In this document: piece by piece, positions 34,846-48,715 of the stretch
Numbering within the stretch: the stretch's first letter is position 1
Layout: each line of letters opens with the position of its first letter
Origin: Linyphia triangularis
Taxonomy: Eukaryota; Arthropoda; Arachnida; Araneae; Linyphiidae
Assembly (NCBI GenBank): GCA_963978545.1
Contig: OZ021727.1
Coordinates: forward strand, 48,769,385 to 48,833,384
Reading direction: 5' to 3'
Length of the DNA: 64,000 nt
Translations under genes and position numbers: made by a program
The notes under the pieces: generated by a model
Told to the model about the DNA's origin: nothing
Databases searched by the model: none
Seen by the model: only the letters and a program-made list of their open reading frames with translations

Positions 34846-37800
34846 CTATTATCTTAATGATTTAGTTATTCTTTAAAAAATAATACCATTTGTAAAGACT
34901 TGTATGAATTGCTGCTTTATATTATTTGAAAGAACGAAAAACGAGTTTTTTATCGCAGTCATTAACTGAAAATTGAAATATATAAATATTGTATCCTTCA
35001 CTTTTGGGGTACAAGAATCTACTAACCCTTTCCACTTGATCAATAAACAATTTGAAAATAAAAATGTTGTTATTACAATGTATACTTACGGTAGGTATGA
35101 TAGAAATTTCCAATAAGCATTAATCTGCATGTTAAATTTGTAACATTACTTTCCTACTTCGTCATAAACATCTGTCTAAAAGAAATTGCTGCTTGTAATA
35201 TTTAAGTAATATTGAATAAAAACTTTCAAAACTGTAATCTTACTTTACGTATTCATGACAAAGCACTTGGCGTTATCATATTGTTGGGCTTTACTCGCAC
35301 TGTATTTAAGACTCGGGTTAAGACTGCTTAAATTGTAAGTATAGGACTTTATTTTGTTACTTGCAAACAGGCGATCATATATCCCAGTTGTCACAACCAT
35401 TCTGTTTCCACCAGAAGTGCGATCCACTGAACTCTTTTCATTTTAGTCCAGGAGATGTGCTTAAAGTAATATAATTGGTAAATACCAATAGCGTAATTTA
35501 AGGGATGGCTTCTTTGGGAAAGGGGAATTTTGCCTCTGTAACTTGATTGCTTAGGGGGCGACCTTGAACTGCCTATTTTCAAGTCGTTTTCATTTATTCA
35601 GTCATTGGATATTATCGTTTGCTATTGATCGTCTTTTACAAAAGGTCAGAATTCAAATATTTACTTTCAAAATTAAGTCAAAACAAACTTAGGTCAGGTT
35701 TAACCCTGTATTTATTTATAATTTTTAGATTTGTATTTTATATAACAAATTAGTTGTTGGTGTAAGAAACTGTGTTTTTTATATTACTTTTATAAAAAAA
35801 ATAATAAACGATTACCGCCAAGCAACCGAGCGGATAGGATTTCTCGTAAGTTCCTATGTTCACTCTCGGATCTGCTATGATGTCATTCAGCGTTTCGTAC
35901 TTGGGTTTCATTTTGTCGGCAGCGTACGTTGAAATTATAATTCCTTGGTATGTATAAGTGATAACTAGACAAGATAATATCCATGTTCCCTGAAGGAGTT
36001 TGAAACTTCTAGCAGACCAAATATGTTGTAAAAAATGCCTGCTGTTAGCTCCAAATTCTGAAATACAGAAGGCTTTAAAACAATATGAAAATTATATAAT
36101 CTAGAAATGCATTAAGTAACTTTAAGAAGAAAAAAAAGTGTTATTATGTATAGTGAAATTTGGTAACTTGGTTAGATAGTTTGAGAAGAAAAAAAGAAAA
36201 ACATTCTTTTAAAATATGACTTAGTGGTGCAACCCAAGGTGATTTGTGCGCTAGATTTAAATTGTTGAATGGAATCACTTTCAGTCCAGTACAATAATTA
36301 AACCTTTAGACCTTGACTTTGCTGTCATTGTTTAGAATATCAAAAACAAAATATTAACATCCTCTGTAAAACCGACCCTCATGTATGTTTTGCCGCATGG
36401 GGTGTTTACGGTAAATCTGCTATTGGGATGGTAAATGGGAATTTACCCCTCATGATAACCCAGCTTGGCTGCGAATACAAAAGAATATACCATTTTGGGT
36501 TCCATTTTTTACAAAAAAAAAAAAAAAAATACACTTTCTCTCAGGAATGTGTAAGAGATAAACATCAATTGACTTCGGTGAAATATATATACATATGTGC
36601 AGGTAAAAGATCTGATAATTCAGCAATTTTTTTACTATTGTGGAATATTTGTAGATTAATAAAACTAATCATTATTAAATATTTCCAAACTTTTAAACAC
36701 AGATGAATCATAAATTTAAAAAATAAGTGACCAAAATTGGGGCCAAATCCACGTTTTCTTTAAATTGATGATTAGAGCTCACCGAACGTTTCAGAAAGTG
36801 TTTTAATTTTTTTTTACTTATATCAACTATTTTATTAATTAATTAAATAAGCTGTATTTTATTCCAAAACACTTGCATTATTAGTATTTATATGCAGTTA
36901 TTGGCTACAAAGTTGTATATCTTAGGCAAGGAATATTTAAGGATATAAATTTAATAATATACACTTAATAGTTTATGCTATTATGTAAAATATACTACCA
37001 CATTTCGACTTTTAATATTTAACATGTCCACCTTGATGGTGCATCTTAATGACACCTGTCTTACATTGAATGCATTAGAGAGATACGGGCTTATGCTTTG
37101 ACAGGGTATTTGTTAAGCCAATTTAAATTTATGAATCAAAAATCTAGTGTCTGGATCTGTAATCTAGATATTTTTAAACTAATTATTTCAAGGAAAACAA
37201 ATTAAAGATTTATTGAAAAATAAAAAGAAAGCAGAGAATTATTAAACAAGAACTTTAAAAATAGGTATAGCAACTTCAAAAGACATAAGGCGATTTTTTT
37301 AAGATACTGTTTTAAAAAAATCATTTTTATTACCCTGTCCCAACAAAGAAGTCTCGAATATCCACATAAATCGTAAGAATGCTTCCGATTTCTTCTTTGA
37401 ATATCCAGATGGCTGTATGGAGTATATCAGGCAAGAAGCTCCGGCAGCAATAAATATGGAAGCAAGTATTGCTAACCAAACCTGTTAAAAGTATAAAACT
37501 TCATATGATCAAAATTTTATTAAAGTAAAATAAGGTTAAAATCGAATTAAAAAATACTCTTATAAACATTATGACCCCCTTCCTTCCAAAAAAAAAAAGA
37601 ATTCCTACAAATTTTGACTTTCTGAAATAGAAAATAACTAATTATAAAATTCAGAAGCAAATAAATATTACCTACAAAAAAGAAATTCAATTTACAGCTA
37701 TACTAATTCGGAATGAATAATTAAACATAATATTATTGTCCTCTAATCAATGTTCTTAAAGAATGAATTTTTTTTTAGTCATTCCTTAGGATCTCCTTTC

Positions 37801-40800
37801 TAAATATGGAAGTCTGGAGAATATGAGATTTCATTCTATGAGATTTTATGTGTATACATTAAATATTTCACTAAAATCCCTTACTAAATTTAGTCTTTTT
37901 TGATTAATTATATTTTTTCAAGCATTATATATACAAAAACTTTCATCGAAAACAGTTCAGTTATTCTCGAGATAATCAACTGCACAATATCTTACCAAAT
38001 ATGTTATGCTCCGAACATTCTCAAAAAAATGTTTTTCAATGCGATCTTCTGTAAATTTTTTTTTTTTTTACAAATACAAATTTTAAGACCAACAATATGC
38101 TCAAGGCCAAAAAGGGTTGGTGGAGTAAAAAAAAATATGAACGTACTAGCTGAATACCCGGACTTCACTATGAAATTTTACCATGTGCAATTTTTTAGCT
38201 AGCTGCATGGCCCCGCGTTGCGGATATCCGCCATTGGTGTATATGTCCTAGCTTTTGTCACTTCGTTTGCAGGAAGGTTCATTGCTACTCAAAATCAAAC
38301 TTCCTTCGCTCGATGAAAAATTCATTGACACATAAGCACTGGCATACTTCACTCATTGAAAGGTTCATTGCTATGCTCGCTTCGCTCGCTGAAAGGTTTA
38401 TTGCTGCGTCAGCATAAGCTCGATTCATTCACTAAAAATAATTTTCACGTAAATCCTTAATATTAAAAGCACCTCCCCTGTCAAGTAACAAAAAAAATTT
38501 ACTTGAATCGAGAATATTCCAAATATAAGATATGGATTCTTGTTAGCAGGAACTAAGCCAGACAGTAACCCAATCTTTGCGAAGGAAAGTGGCGTTGCAT
38601 ATTGCACAGCCTTGGCTCTGTCTTCACTCACAAATATTGGACCTCCAATATCCGTAACCTGCAAGAAGTAATTTTCTTTGTAAGTCAGAATTTTCAAGGA
38701 TCATTAACAATTTTGGAAGAAAATTCATTTAGATACGTTTTTGCGTTCTCATTTTTTAAAGAAGTTATATTAGAATATTTTTATACTTATTAATAAAAAG
38801 TCCTAAAAACTAGAGGTTTCTTTTTTTTTTTTTCTTCTTCTTTTTTTCTTCTTCCCTTAAGGCAGTTTAAAACAAATATTTGTCTTATTTCTATAAAAGT
38901 GGGAGGGATGAGAATTGGAATTTGCTTTCACCACTTACATATATTTTGAAAGTATTTATATTTCCCGATTTATTTTTACCTTGAATACAAACCGTTTATA
39001 AAATTGCTACTTATATCTATGCACATACGGGCCAAGGTATAACATGTTGTTATACATTCCACACATATTTGTGTATTTAACTGAATAAAGAAGTCAATAA
39101 TAAGGCCCCTAAAATAACAATACGCAAAATCTAAAATAATTTTGAACTGAGATTATCACTGTTGAATACATTTATTGAAAAATATTTTCACTACAATTAA
39201 ATACGAACCTCAACATATTTTTTTGTGGTTCTGAACTTCCTGTAAACGATGAGGATGATAGTTTGCCGAATCCGTCTCTTTCAATGATTCAAAAGATTGT
39301 TTCATTTTTTTAAGGCAAATGTATTGGTGACTGCTTTATTCAGATACTTATCTCATAAAAGCTTATTCTTTATCATAATTTATAGAGCATAATTGAGAAG
39401 TATTAATCTCGGTCAGTTTTCCTAATACATAATCACCATCCTCTAAATCCGTTGTGGTATCAAAATGTCCGTTTTAGGCATCATGACAGCACTACGGATT
39501 TAGAGGAAGAAGAAATGCATATGAAGAATGCCGAAGAAATGCATATGAAAAATGCCAAGGAAATGCAAAGGAAAAATGTTAAAATATTCAGAAATGCATA
39601 ATTTTAAAATAAATCAAGTGTGAGCCATCATTTAAACATATATTTTCTATATTCACATTTATACAGCTTAAAGATTAAATTCCCTCGTCCATTTCTGTAC
39701 AAATAAGCAGAACTTGCATTGATCTGATCCAATATACAATAATCCAACTATCCAATTCGCATGCATTTGTGATTGAAGAATATCCCATTGCGTTTCAAAA
39801 GAAAATCCTTTAGAAAAAGTAGTGTAATTGGTGTTAATTTTCATTTTACGTTAATGTCTGAGAAACTAACTCGAACTATTTATCTCAATATGCATAAACA
39901 AAAGTTCCAAAGTTTCAAACTGTAGGAAGAAAAAAAACATAGTTTAAATTGATTATTTTTATGTTTTTATATATAATTTAATTTCTTCATGTTATCTAAA
40001 ACAAGAGAAATAATATTTTCATAAGCTATTTAATGATCGAATAAAGAGTGGTGGTCCGCGACCTATATATATATAGTTTTTATAACACGTCATTCCATAA
40101 ATTCTAACATATGTTCACTCAATCATTCTCAATCCGTTTTATATACCTCTTTAATTCTTCCTCCTTAATCAATACCTGCTGAGCTTTTATAGTTCCCAGA
40201 CTGTCTACACGTCTCCCATAAATTAGGGAAGACTTCTTATATTATCCTTAATTAACACCAAAGATCCCCAGATTCATAACATCACCCTCTCCTCGTGTCC
40301 GAGTTATCTTCTTTTCTCATTCAAGCTCTGACTGCCTTCTAAGTAACCTCCCGCATATGGCTGCCTGTGAAAGATTGCATCCTTTCTCTTTACCACGATA
40401 GCAATCCTCTTGTAATAGGCCTTCCTGGGCTCATTTCATATACACTGGTCATCAAAGTTAAAGGATGATGAGAAAAATACTCTCACTAAGTTAATGTTGC
40501 AACTGATAACCAATGCTGCAATTATATATGTTAATTAAATACAATTGAACATAAAATTTCATTTCCGCACATACGTTAGCGCCGGAAATATGTAGTATTT
40601 TAAAAAGCATGTTCGCATTCTTTCACAAAATCCGAACTCATCTCCCAAATTTAGTGATCTTCCGGTATCTACGCAGGTCGTTCTGACTGTCGTTTGTTAA
40701 ATAGGAAATACATTATGCAAGCATATGAGTTTACAACAGACAAAGAAAAAGAAAGAAGCACAAAGATAGCAATTTACACCGTATTCCATAGAACAATTGA

Positions 40801-43800
40801 TATAAAACTACTAATTTCTGGTATAAAGTAATTTGGTGAAAGTTTAAATTTATGTTAATGTGATTAATTGATCTTGCTCAGCTAGTATTTTCTTAACTTC
40901 TTACACATACGCTCACCTTTTTTTCCCTTTAATACATTACCATAAAGATAGTATTATAAAACTTTGAAATACCTTATACACCATCATTCTGCGGATAATT
41001 ATAGTTTCGACAGGACATTTGAATGAGTTTTCTTAAATGCGTTTTCATGAAATCTAACAAAAGTAATAAACAATGATCACTTACATTATTAAGCATGTCT
41101 CCTACCATACCCGTCCATTTGTTGTTTATTAAAGATCCACCATATGGAGTTTCACTTTGAAGTTGATAGCTAAAGTATAAATTTGAGAATTAGCATTAAG
41201 TTTACCTTCACCTGCGAGGGATTGTAGGGCGATAAATTCCTCTAATACACTTGTTCAAGTGAATTTCAAAAATGGATTTATTACTAAAGGAAATATTTTT
41301 ACGAGGAATTTAAATTAAGTGACAAGTGAAACGGAAAATAAGTTTACCATAGTTTTAGAAGAGTTGAATGCATATTTTTTCCTTAATTTTTAAAAAGCAT
41401 CTTCAGTTTTTCATGCTATTTCTTTGTGTGTTAGATATGTAAGAGAAAAAGTTTGGGAAGATCACGTTTGGTAGTCCAACTTTTTATATGGTTAGAAAGA
41501 AAGAATAATTACGTTATAGAAACAGCTTTCATAAATTGCCAAAATTTGTCTATTTGGCAAGGGATTTACAAAATGTAAAATAAGAAAACTTTTTTTACCA
41601 TTTCATTAGCGGTGAGGTAACCAACTATTGATCAACGAGTTTAAAAAACATCCATAGTGTTTATTGATATTATAAACTAAAAGAAAAAAGTTAGAAAAGG
41701 TTTTAGCACTACAAGCTTTTTTAAACCTTTTTATAAACTAACTTTCAAAAAATTTACAAACTATTCCAAGACATCTGAAAGAATTAATAAAAACAATTTA
41801 CTTGAAGCTAATAAATGGACAATGGAAAGTTTTCTACTATAAAGTGAAATTGATACCGGAAAGTTGGGATAGCATAATGATGTAGTGACACATTATGCAG
41901 ATGCTATATTGTCGTGGTTCCTGAAAAAGTTATAACGTCGAAGAAGGAAACGCAATTAACGCAACACAATTTTTGTTAATTTTGGGAAACTACATTTTTT
42001 TCATAAAAATAGTAAAATTTTATCACGGAAATGTATCCCTGCACAAAGAGTTGAGTCTATTGTCTTAAGATCGGTGTTCATCAAAAACTAAATAGGGTGG
42101 TTTTAGCAATTAGCATTTATTTAAAATGAAAAGTTTCTATCTTAGAATATATGTGGTGAAAGTTCAAAACCAAAGAAAATACAGGTATATTCTAATGCAT
42201 AGTTTACCTGATTACAAAAAGTATTTCTTGAGCGACATGTACTTAAAATGTTTGATAAAATATGTCCTTACTACAACCACTCTTGGCTTCTATTATTCAA
42301 TTCTGATTATTTTTGCACGGAATAGAAGGAAATAAAAGAAAAATAACGCAGAATCCCTTTTAAAATCCTACAAAATACTAACATCTAAAATAGTAACGCT
42401 TGACAGTATAAGTAATTACATGTTTTATGATATTATCTTCAAATTTTGTGCGGAAAAAATAAGAAATATTGTTACATGATCCTTTTAGAAATAATCTGCC
42501 TGAAATGTAGTTCAAAAAATAAAATTTTGAAGAAAAAAATTAGTATAATATTACAATAAGAGTTTAAAAGGGAAAATTTAAATTTTTTTAAAGACGCTAA
42601 ACAGCAGGATCCTCCTTTTTTAATGTGTGCTCCGTTTTCCAAATTAGGCATTTGAAAGCAGCATATTTAGAGGGGGATGAGTTTTTTTTTAAATAAGAAA
42701 AATGTGCAGATATAAAAGAAATTTCAGAAACAAAAACACTTTTTAGTCGGAAGCCGAAGATTAATTTCAAAGATAGTAAAGATTCCATTTATGTCGGTTT
42801 TTCAAAAACTGTTAACTTTTTTCACCTTATATTATTGGTATATATAACTAATAATTCATAAAAAGTTATACATTTTTAATTTATTTGCTCATTTCCCCCA
42901 TTGTGCCTTGAAATACCGGCGATAAAGTAGCTTTACTTTCTACATCTCTTAATCAGACGATGTTCGAGCGCATAGTTTTTACTTCAGATAATCTCAAATA
43001 GAACCTACAAAACTCGATAATTTTCTGACGATAAAAACTCTTCATTTGACTTATTAGGACTTTAATAATTACCAAAATAATAAAATTGGCATTTAAAAGA
43101 ATTATTAATTATTATTAAGCCTTATTAAGAATTTGGAACGAAGTATTAAGAATTATTAATTATTTTGTAAATAATTATTAATTACTTTATAAATAATTAT
43201 TGATTTCAATCTGTTTAACTTAAAAAAAAGTTGTATTTCTTTGAATTAACTTTATAGTTAAGGAATTTTTGCTTTAACATTATATTAATTTCTGCCAAAA
43301 AACTAAAAAAAAAATTATGAAAATATGATCCGTACACTTCTACAAATAATTATTCTATATTATTAAGGTAATATCTATTTTTTATTTTAAATTGGAACAA
43401 AAAAATGAGTATTCTCCACGAACAATTTCTGATCGGCAACAAAAAAAGTTGACTCCAAAAAAATCTTAAATTTAGAATTTTTGTCATTTTTGTTATATTT
43501 TAAGCTTTTTAACACAAAAACTATGAATAATAAATAAAATATACTACTTGAAGCATTCAATCTCAGGTTCATAATCTGCAAGCTGCCTATGTTTCAGCAT
43601 GTCAAATGAACTTATAGTAGAATTCAGGTTTGAGAAAAATTTGAAAACATTCTTAGATGCATGTTGTTGTTGTTTTTTTGTGTGTGTGTGTCTATTTTGA
43701 TGGTTAATTTTGAAAAATTTATTGAGAATTTAATACTGTATGCACCATATCCTTAAACACTAGCAAAAATTAAACATTAGAACCAAATTTAAACTTCTTT

Positions 43801-45656
43801 TCTTTTTTAATTCGTATATTATAACTGGCCAAAGTTGATAATTTTTCCCCAACCTATTTGGATTTTGTGAAGTGACCTTTAATAAAACGTCTGTGTTACC
43901 TCAGCCTGGCTATATTTTAAGTTGAAACTTTCCTAAAGTTCTTCTAAGAGTTATTTGAACATTGTGAGAAAATTTAATCAAATCGAACCATGTTCGAATT
44001 TAGACTTCCAATTTAATGACTCAGAAAATAAAAGTAATTTCTTTTTGAGTTCAAACATACTAAATATATATTACTTGAAAAACTAGATTTAATGTGTGAC
44101 AGAAAAATAAATTAATGAAGAAAATTTTGAAGCTAGTGTCCTTTAAGTAATATTTAAGTTTTATACAAAATACAAAATATATTTATTATTGCGTTTACTT
44201 CATTAGTATATCTTCCAAAAATAAATAGATATAAAATAAAAAATAAAGGTATGAAGCTATTTTAAGGAGTACATGATATTCCTAATTACATCATCAAGTT
44301 AACTATCTAAGTAATTATCTTCAGTAATTATTTTATGCTTATGTATACTTTATTTTACATTTGCAAAATCATCAAATTATGTAAATAAGTCAAAATGCTT
44401 ACTCAAATATACCCTTCTTTCTCATTACTTCATAGATTTCTATTGCAACTCCACGGACCGAAGAATCATTTCCTTTACCATAAATTATCCAAGGATTATA
44501 CTGAAAAAAAAATATTATTTCTCAATTTGCGCAATAGACTTTTAACTTATGATTTAAAATTAATTTTAGAAAAGTTGAAGTGAAGCCTTCTCTAATTATA
44601 TATTATAAAGAATGGTATATTTAAACAAATTTAGATTTATTTATGTCTTGTTAAATTTGTTATGTCTTTATGCCACGTTAAATTTTTTTAAAGCCAGCAA
44701 AATGATCCTGGTTCGCTAAGCGTCAAAAGCAGGGAACTATGGACAATGACAGTTCTCCGCAACGCGTGTCCACACAGCTAGTATCAAAATTTTCAGTGTC
44801 AAATAACAGTATCTATTATTAGGTAAGCTTCACATAGTACATATTAAACAAATAGTATGTATTTAAATGTAATAAGCTATGTAATAGATTCGATTACAGG
44901 GGTTTATTACATATTAGAACACGTCATACTTTTAATCTCTTCTAGGTGAAGCTGATCAACTTATTATATTTTCAGCTCGTTATACATCCTTATACTATCA
45001 ATAATGTATATTCGTAGAAATTTTAGTTTTATTATTGTACTTCATATTAAGAGTATTTCATATAAATACCACAAGGAATGAATAAGACATTGTTACTTTT
45101 TCCCTTTCAGCAAGGTGCAAATAAATATTTGATTAGGCTGTAACGGTCATAACTCTTCCCCACTTAAATCAAATAATCTTCTACATTAAATGCTTGTTTT
45201 GTTTCTTAGTTTCGAAAGAGCTTGTGTTTTGAGCATTCCAGAGTAAAATCATCCATGATCTGTTTACATAATATCGAAAGTTCTGGCTTTATAGTTCACT
45301 CATTTAGTCACTCAACACTACAATGAACATAAATGTAAACAAATCGAAACTTCGCGTGCAAAATTTTGTACTGATGTTCCGTTCTTCTATTTTTTCCCCC
45401 TTTCCAAATAGCATTTCTTCGTTATCTCAGTAATACACATACAAAATTTTAGGAAAATATTTTGATTGCTTCACTTCTAAACCGAACACGCTGTATTTTT
45501 GCACGCCCACATTTTCTTTCACACTTTCATTTCTAACACACTTTCGTGTTTTAAACATTCTCTAGACTGAAAATTGCAGTTTTAAATACATTTTTGTAAA
45601 AAAAGAATTCTTCAACTTACCGGTGCAGCTCCTATCCGAAGTACATGTGCATTCAT
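32223..45656 (-). CDS. Ionotropic receptor IR-B, complete eight-exon gene
   Basis: Exons on the minus strand: 45656-45621, 44500-44403, 41169-41085, 38658-38503, 37481-37334, 36057-35816, 34324-34047, 32451-32223; 1272 bases, 423 residues. S1 is residues 1-125, starting MNAHVLRIGAAP. GGPIFVSEDR keeps the glutamate-site arginine; the threonine two after the proline is F. M1 is about 126-147 (VWLAILASIFIAAGASCLIY), the pore loop about 157-176 (FLRFMWIFETSLLGQE), M3 about 198-219 (GTWILSCLVITYTYQGIIIS). S2 follows, with AAYLLDLVYSKY placing D where GluA2 has E705. M4 is about 388-411, then a short basic tail. There is no amino-terminal domain, as in many divergent IRs. All junctions are in phase; intron 7 uses a GC donor. 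It is a predicted ligand-gated channel subunit, probably chemosensory; the ligand is unknown. In-frame TAA before the ATG. Confidence 0.9.
32559..32596. repeat. Perfect 17-bp hairpin in the last intron of IR-B
   Basis: TTCAAGATAGTGCTTAC, four-base loop GTAT, then the exact inverse. It lies 108 bases before the acceptor of exon 8. Confidence 0.9.
34805..34843. repeat. Run of 39 A residues
   Basis: Uninterrupted A tract in intron 6 of IR-B. No retroposed body is recognised next to it. Confidence 0.95.
38070..38125 (-). mobile_element. 3'-end copy of the CR1/L2-type LINE
   Basis: On the minus strand TTGGCCTTGAGCATATTGTT and CTTAAAATTTGTATTTGTAA match the 3' end of the LINE at about 31,490-31,545. 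Only the last about 55 bases are present, as expected for an extreme 5' truncation. Confidence 0.7.
38140..38430. repeat. Unclassified dispersed element with CTAGCTG words
   Basis: Present in copy B only. It contains CTAGCTGCATGG then CCGCGTTGCGGA and a repeated phrase GAAAGGTTCATTGCT (38,272, 38,357 and 38,390 areas). The CTAGCTG...CGCGTTGCGGA core also occurs inverted at 44,751-44,781, so it is a repeat family. Its class is unknown. Confidence 0.45.
44695..44785. repeat. Second copy of the CTAGCTG repeat (inverted)
   Basis: The inverse of 44751-44781 reads CTAGCTGTGTGG then ACGCGTTGCGGAG, matching 38,201-38,225. It is a short piece in intron 1 of IR-B, absent from the matching part of IR-A. 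Confidence 0.45.
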
Positions 45657-47968
45657 AATAATGGATTCATCAATGAATTAACATTCGTAAAAATTATTTA
45701 ATATAATCCAAGCTTAGTACAAATCTTTGTAGAGTGAAAAAAAACTAAATTTATTCACTCAAAGTTGTAAAAAAATGTGTCCTTATAATATATACTGCAC
45801 CATTGAAGAGCTATTAAAGAAACGCGTGTGAACATGAAATGAAAATAAAAAGACATAAATGAACTTTTTAGCAGTTCTGTTGTTCATATTTTCATGGTAG
45901 TTGGTTATTGTGTTTTAATAAAGATGAAAGGGGTAGTATAAAAAGTTAATTTTAGAATTTTATTTCGTTACGTTTAGCTACAAATTATTAAAAAAAAAAA
46001 AATTAACTAAATAAGTGAAACTGCTAATGTGCGTAAAAAGGTTGGAAATATCTCTAGGATATATCACACATTTTAGAATGCCCTGTTTTTCTTTTAAAAA
46101 GATTTTTGCAAAAATATTCTGTCTGATTAGAGACATACCGCAAATTAATTTTTATCAACAAGGATAAATCCCTCGTAGTTGCCAAATATTAAAAGTCAAT
46201 TATCAGTAAAACATTTTAATAGGGTGATACACTTCAGAAGTGAAACTAGATGTTTCAAAGAGATTAGAGATTAAATATAATGTCGCTTATAGTTCATTCC
46301 TACCCAAACTAAATAAAAACTAGAAATGCAAAAATAATAAAAACTGAGCTGGGGGACGTCTATTAATTTGTATATGAAGATTTGTAAGCATTCCCTCTCA
46401 ACAAAATTAATAAAGGTTCATGTTTATGTCGTTTATCCTTAATTTCAAAAGTTATTATAAGAAATTATTGGAAATAATTCAAATCAAATTTCAGCTTAAT
46501 AGATTGATAATTATCAGTGTATTTAAGTACAAGAGTTATTAATTAATGTGAAAATGGCATTTTATAAGAGTAAGCTTAATTGTGATCAAATGGTATGTTT
46601 TCCCCAGGAACGAAACTATTGTTTTTCTAAAAGCATCCATCAAGCCGCGTTTCATGCGTGCAGAAATTATATTTAAACCCAATTCTTTCTTACTGTGGAA
46701 ATGTAAGAAAGATTGTACGATAAAAGGCCATTTACTCCATCGTAACTCATTAAATTCTCTATTTAAAACTATTCTGGTGAACAAAATTAGGAGGTTTTTT
46801 TTTTACCTCTGATAATTTAACAAATCCACTATTTTTGTTATGAAACATTTTACTGAGGAATTATTACCTCTTCTGCCCAGCTAGAAGTGTATAAGTATAT
46901 AATACTGGGTGGTTTGAAATTTTTAAATTGCACCTAAGCTTGAAAACAAATTTTGGTTATTCATTTTTTTTGGGGGGGGGGAGGGCTGAAGTGAGTGAGC
47001 AAGTGCATTTTTGCTGATGGTATGAGTAAGATTAAGGCCTTAAGGGGTACCCTAACTTAAGATAACCCGAGTATCAAGGGAGAACGTCTTTCAGAAGGTT
47101 TGTCAAGAAGAAATTGTTGCCCCGCATACTCGTCTCGAATAGGTGAAAACCAAGAAAACATTGAAAATGTCCGGCAAACAACTGCAGAATGTGTATCACA
47201 ATCGTAATAGGTGGACGTTTATAAATTACGTTAAGTAAAATGTTAACTTTTAGCTCGCCCCCCACCGCCTATCCTACATGTCTCGTTCAGTTACTTTTGA
47301 TAGACACACTAAAATTACGTCTTATGCTGCAAACCACCCCCCCCCCCCCCTCCTTCCCTCTCTTCTTTCTAAAAAATTAATTTAATTAATTTTACCATCC
47401 CTCTATGTTTCTAAAATATTAAAAAAGAAAATGCATTTTAAGTAGTTTTGTAATTTTAAAATAAACTCAGAAAGAATAAAGTCGAACTCATTGCGGCTTA
47501 ACGTATATGAATGTGATTTTTGGGCAAATGATTGTAGATAATTCTTTAAATCTTTTATATTAATTTCGGTTTTTTTTGTTTGAAGCGAAAAAATCTGCAA
47601 ATGGATACTAAAACCACACGTTGCCATCTAATCACGCTGAAATTTGACAAATAGAATCGTGGTCTATGAGAATGTATTCTATTAGATTTTGGGATTGTCC
47701 CTAAAGAGACGCTTTTTTCCCCCTCATCTAATTGCAGCTTTGAAGAACAAATCAATTCTATCAAGTTTTGGTGGCTGTACCTAAAAAGCCGTTTTTAATT
47801 ATTACGCTTTTATTAGCTTCAGACGTATGTATGTTAGTATGTAATGGAATCTTTGAACATGATTTTGACATCCTTCAAAACGTCGGATTAACTCAAAATT
47901 TGGCATACTTATTAAGGACCGATGACAATTCAATAATTCAATAAGTTTGTCGCTTTATCACAAGGATT

Positions 47969-48011
47969 AGCTCGTGTTGCCCTTGCGCCGTTAAATTCCA
48001 ACCAACCAACC
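47969..48011 (+). mobile_element. 3'-end fragment of the I-group LINE
   Basis: CTCGTGTTGCCCTTGCGCCG then TTAAATTCCAACCAACCAACC. It matches the last about 45 bases of the LINE at 56667-62495. A second genomic copy of this tail supports it as the true LINE 3' end. Confidence 0.75.
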
Positions 48012-48288
48012 TTCTCCAGAATCGAACCCTGGTGTGCCGTTTGAAAGATTTGTCGTTTGAACGACAGTTATACAAAGCGTGTTTTTTTTTAGTCGCATTA
48101 TCCTTACCAGGATCATCCCGATTAGTGATTTTTCATATTCAGAGACACGGTAGTGTTTTATGCCAAGTAATACGGTGTGTACTAAGGCATACACATGACT
48201 TAAATTTGAGACAAGCATGTAACTATTGGCAGAAACAACTGGAGAGTTTTGTACACTAACTAAAAAAAAAATTATAGTTTACAGAAAA

Positions 48289-48715
48289 AATAATTAATAG
48301 TTTAAAAACTAAAAAAACACGCTTTAATAGAAAACCAAACTAAAAAGTAGAAAATAATTAATAGTTTAAAAAACTAAAAAATACGCTTTAATAAAAAATT
48401 TAACTAAAAAGTAGAAAATAATTTTAAATAAGTTTGAAATAAGAATAGAGTGATTAACAAGAAATATTTATTTTATCGTAAAAAAGCGTGGGGTGTTTTT
48501 TAAGATATTTTCATAATGGCTCTACTTTTACCAATATCTGTCATTAAATATTTTCAACAATCGACATCAAGCACCCCACGCTTTTTTAAGATAAAATAAA
48601 TATTTCTTGTTAATCACTCTATTGTTATTTCAAACTTATTTAAAATTATTTTCTACTTTTTAGTTCACTTTTCTATTAAAGCGTATTTTTTAGTTTTTTA
48701 AACTATTAATTATTA
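48289..48715. repeat. Hairpin MITE-like element
   Basis: Arms 48353-48495 and 48572-48715 are inverse copies of each other with few mismatches (AAAGCGTGGGGTG at the inner edge, AATAATTAATAGTTT at the outer edge), around a 76-base loop. The outer 64 bases of the left arm are duplicated in tandem (48289-48352). No coding capacity. Absent from copy A. Confidence 0.85.

Noticed and set aside
35245..35427. Minus-strand 60-residue frame between IR-B exons 6 and 7 as an extra exon
   Set aside because: Exon 6 ends in phase 0 and joins exon 7 in phase 0 to give a normal S2 lobe. Including this piece needs a poor acceptor and ends in a stop or an out-of-phase donor.
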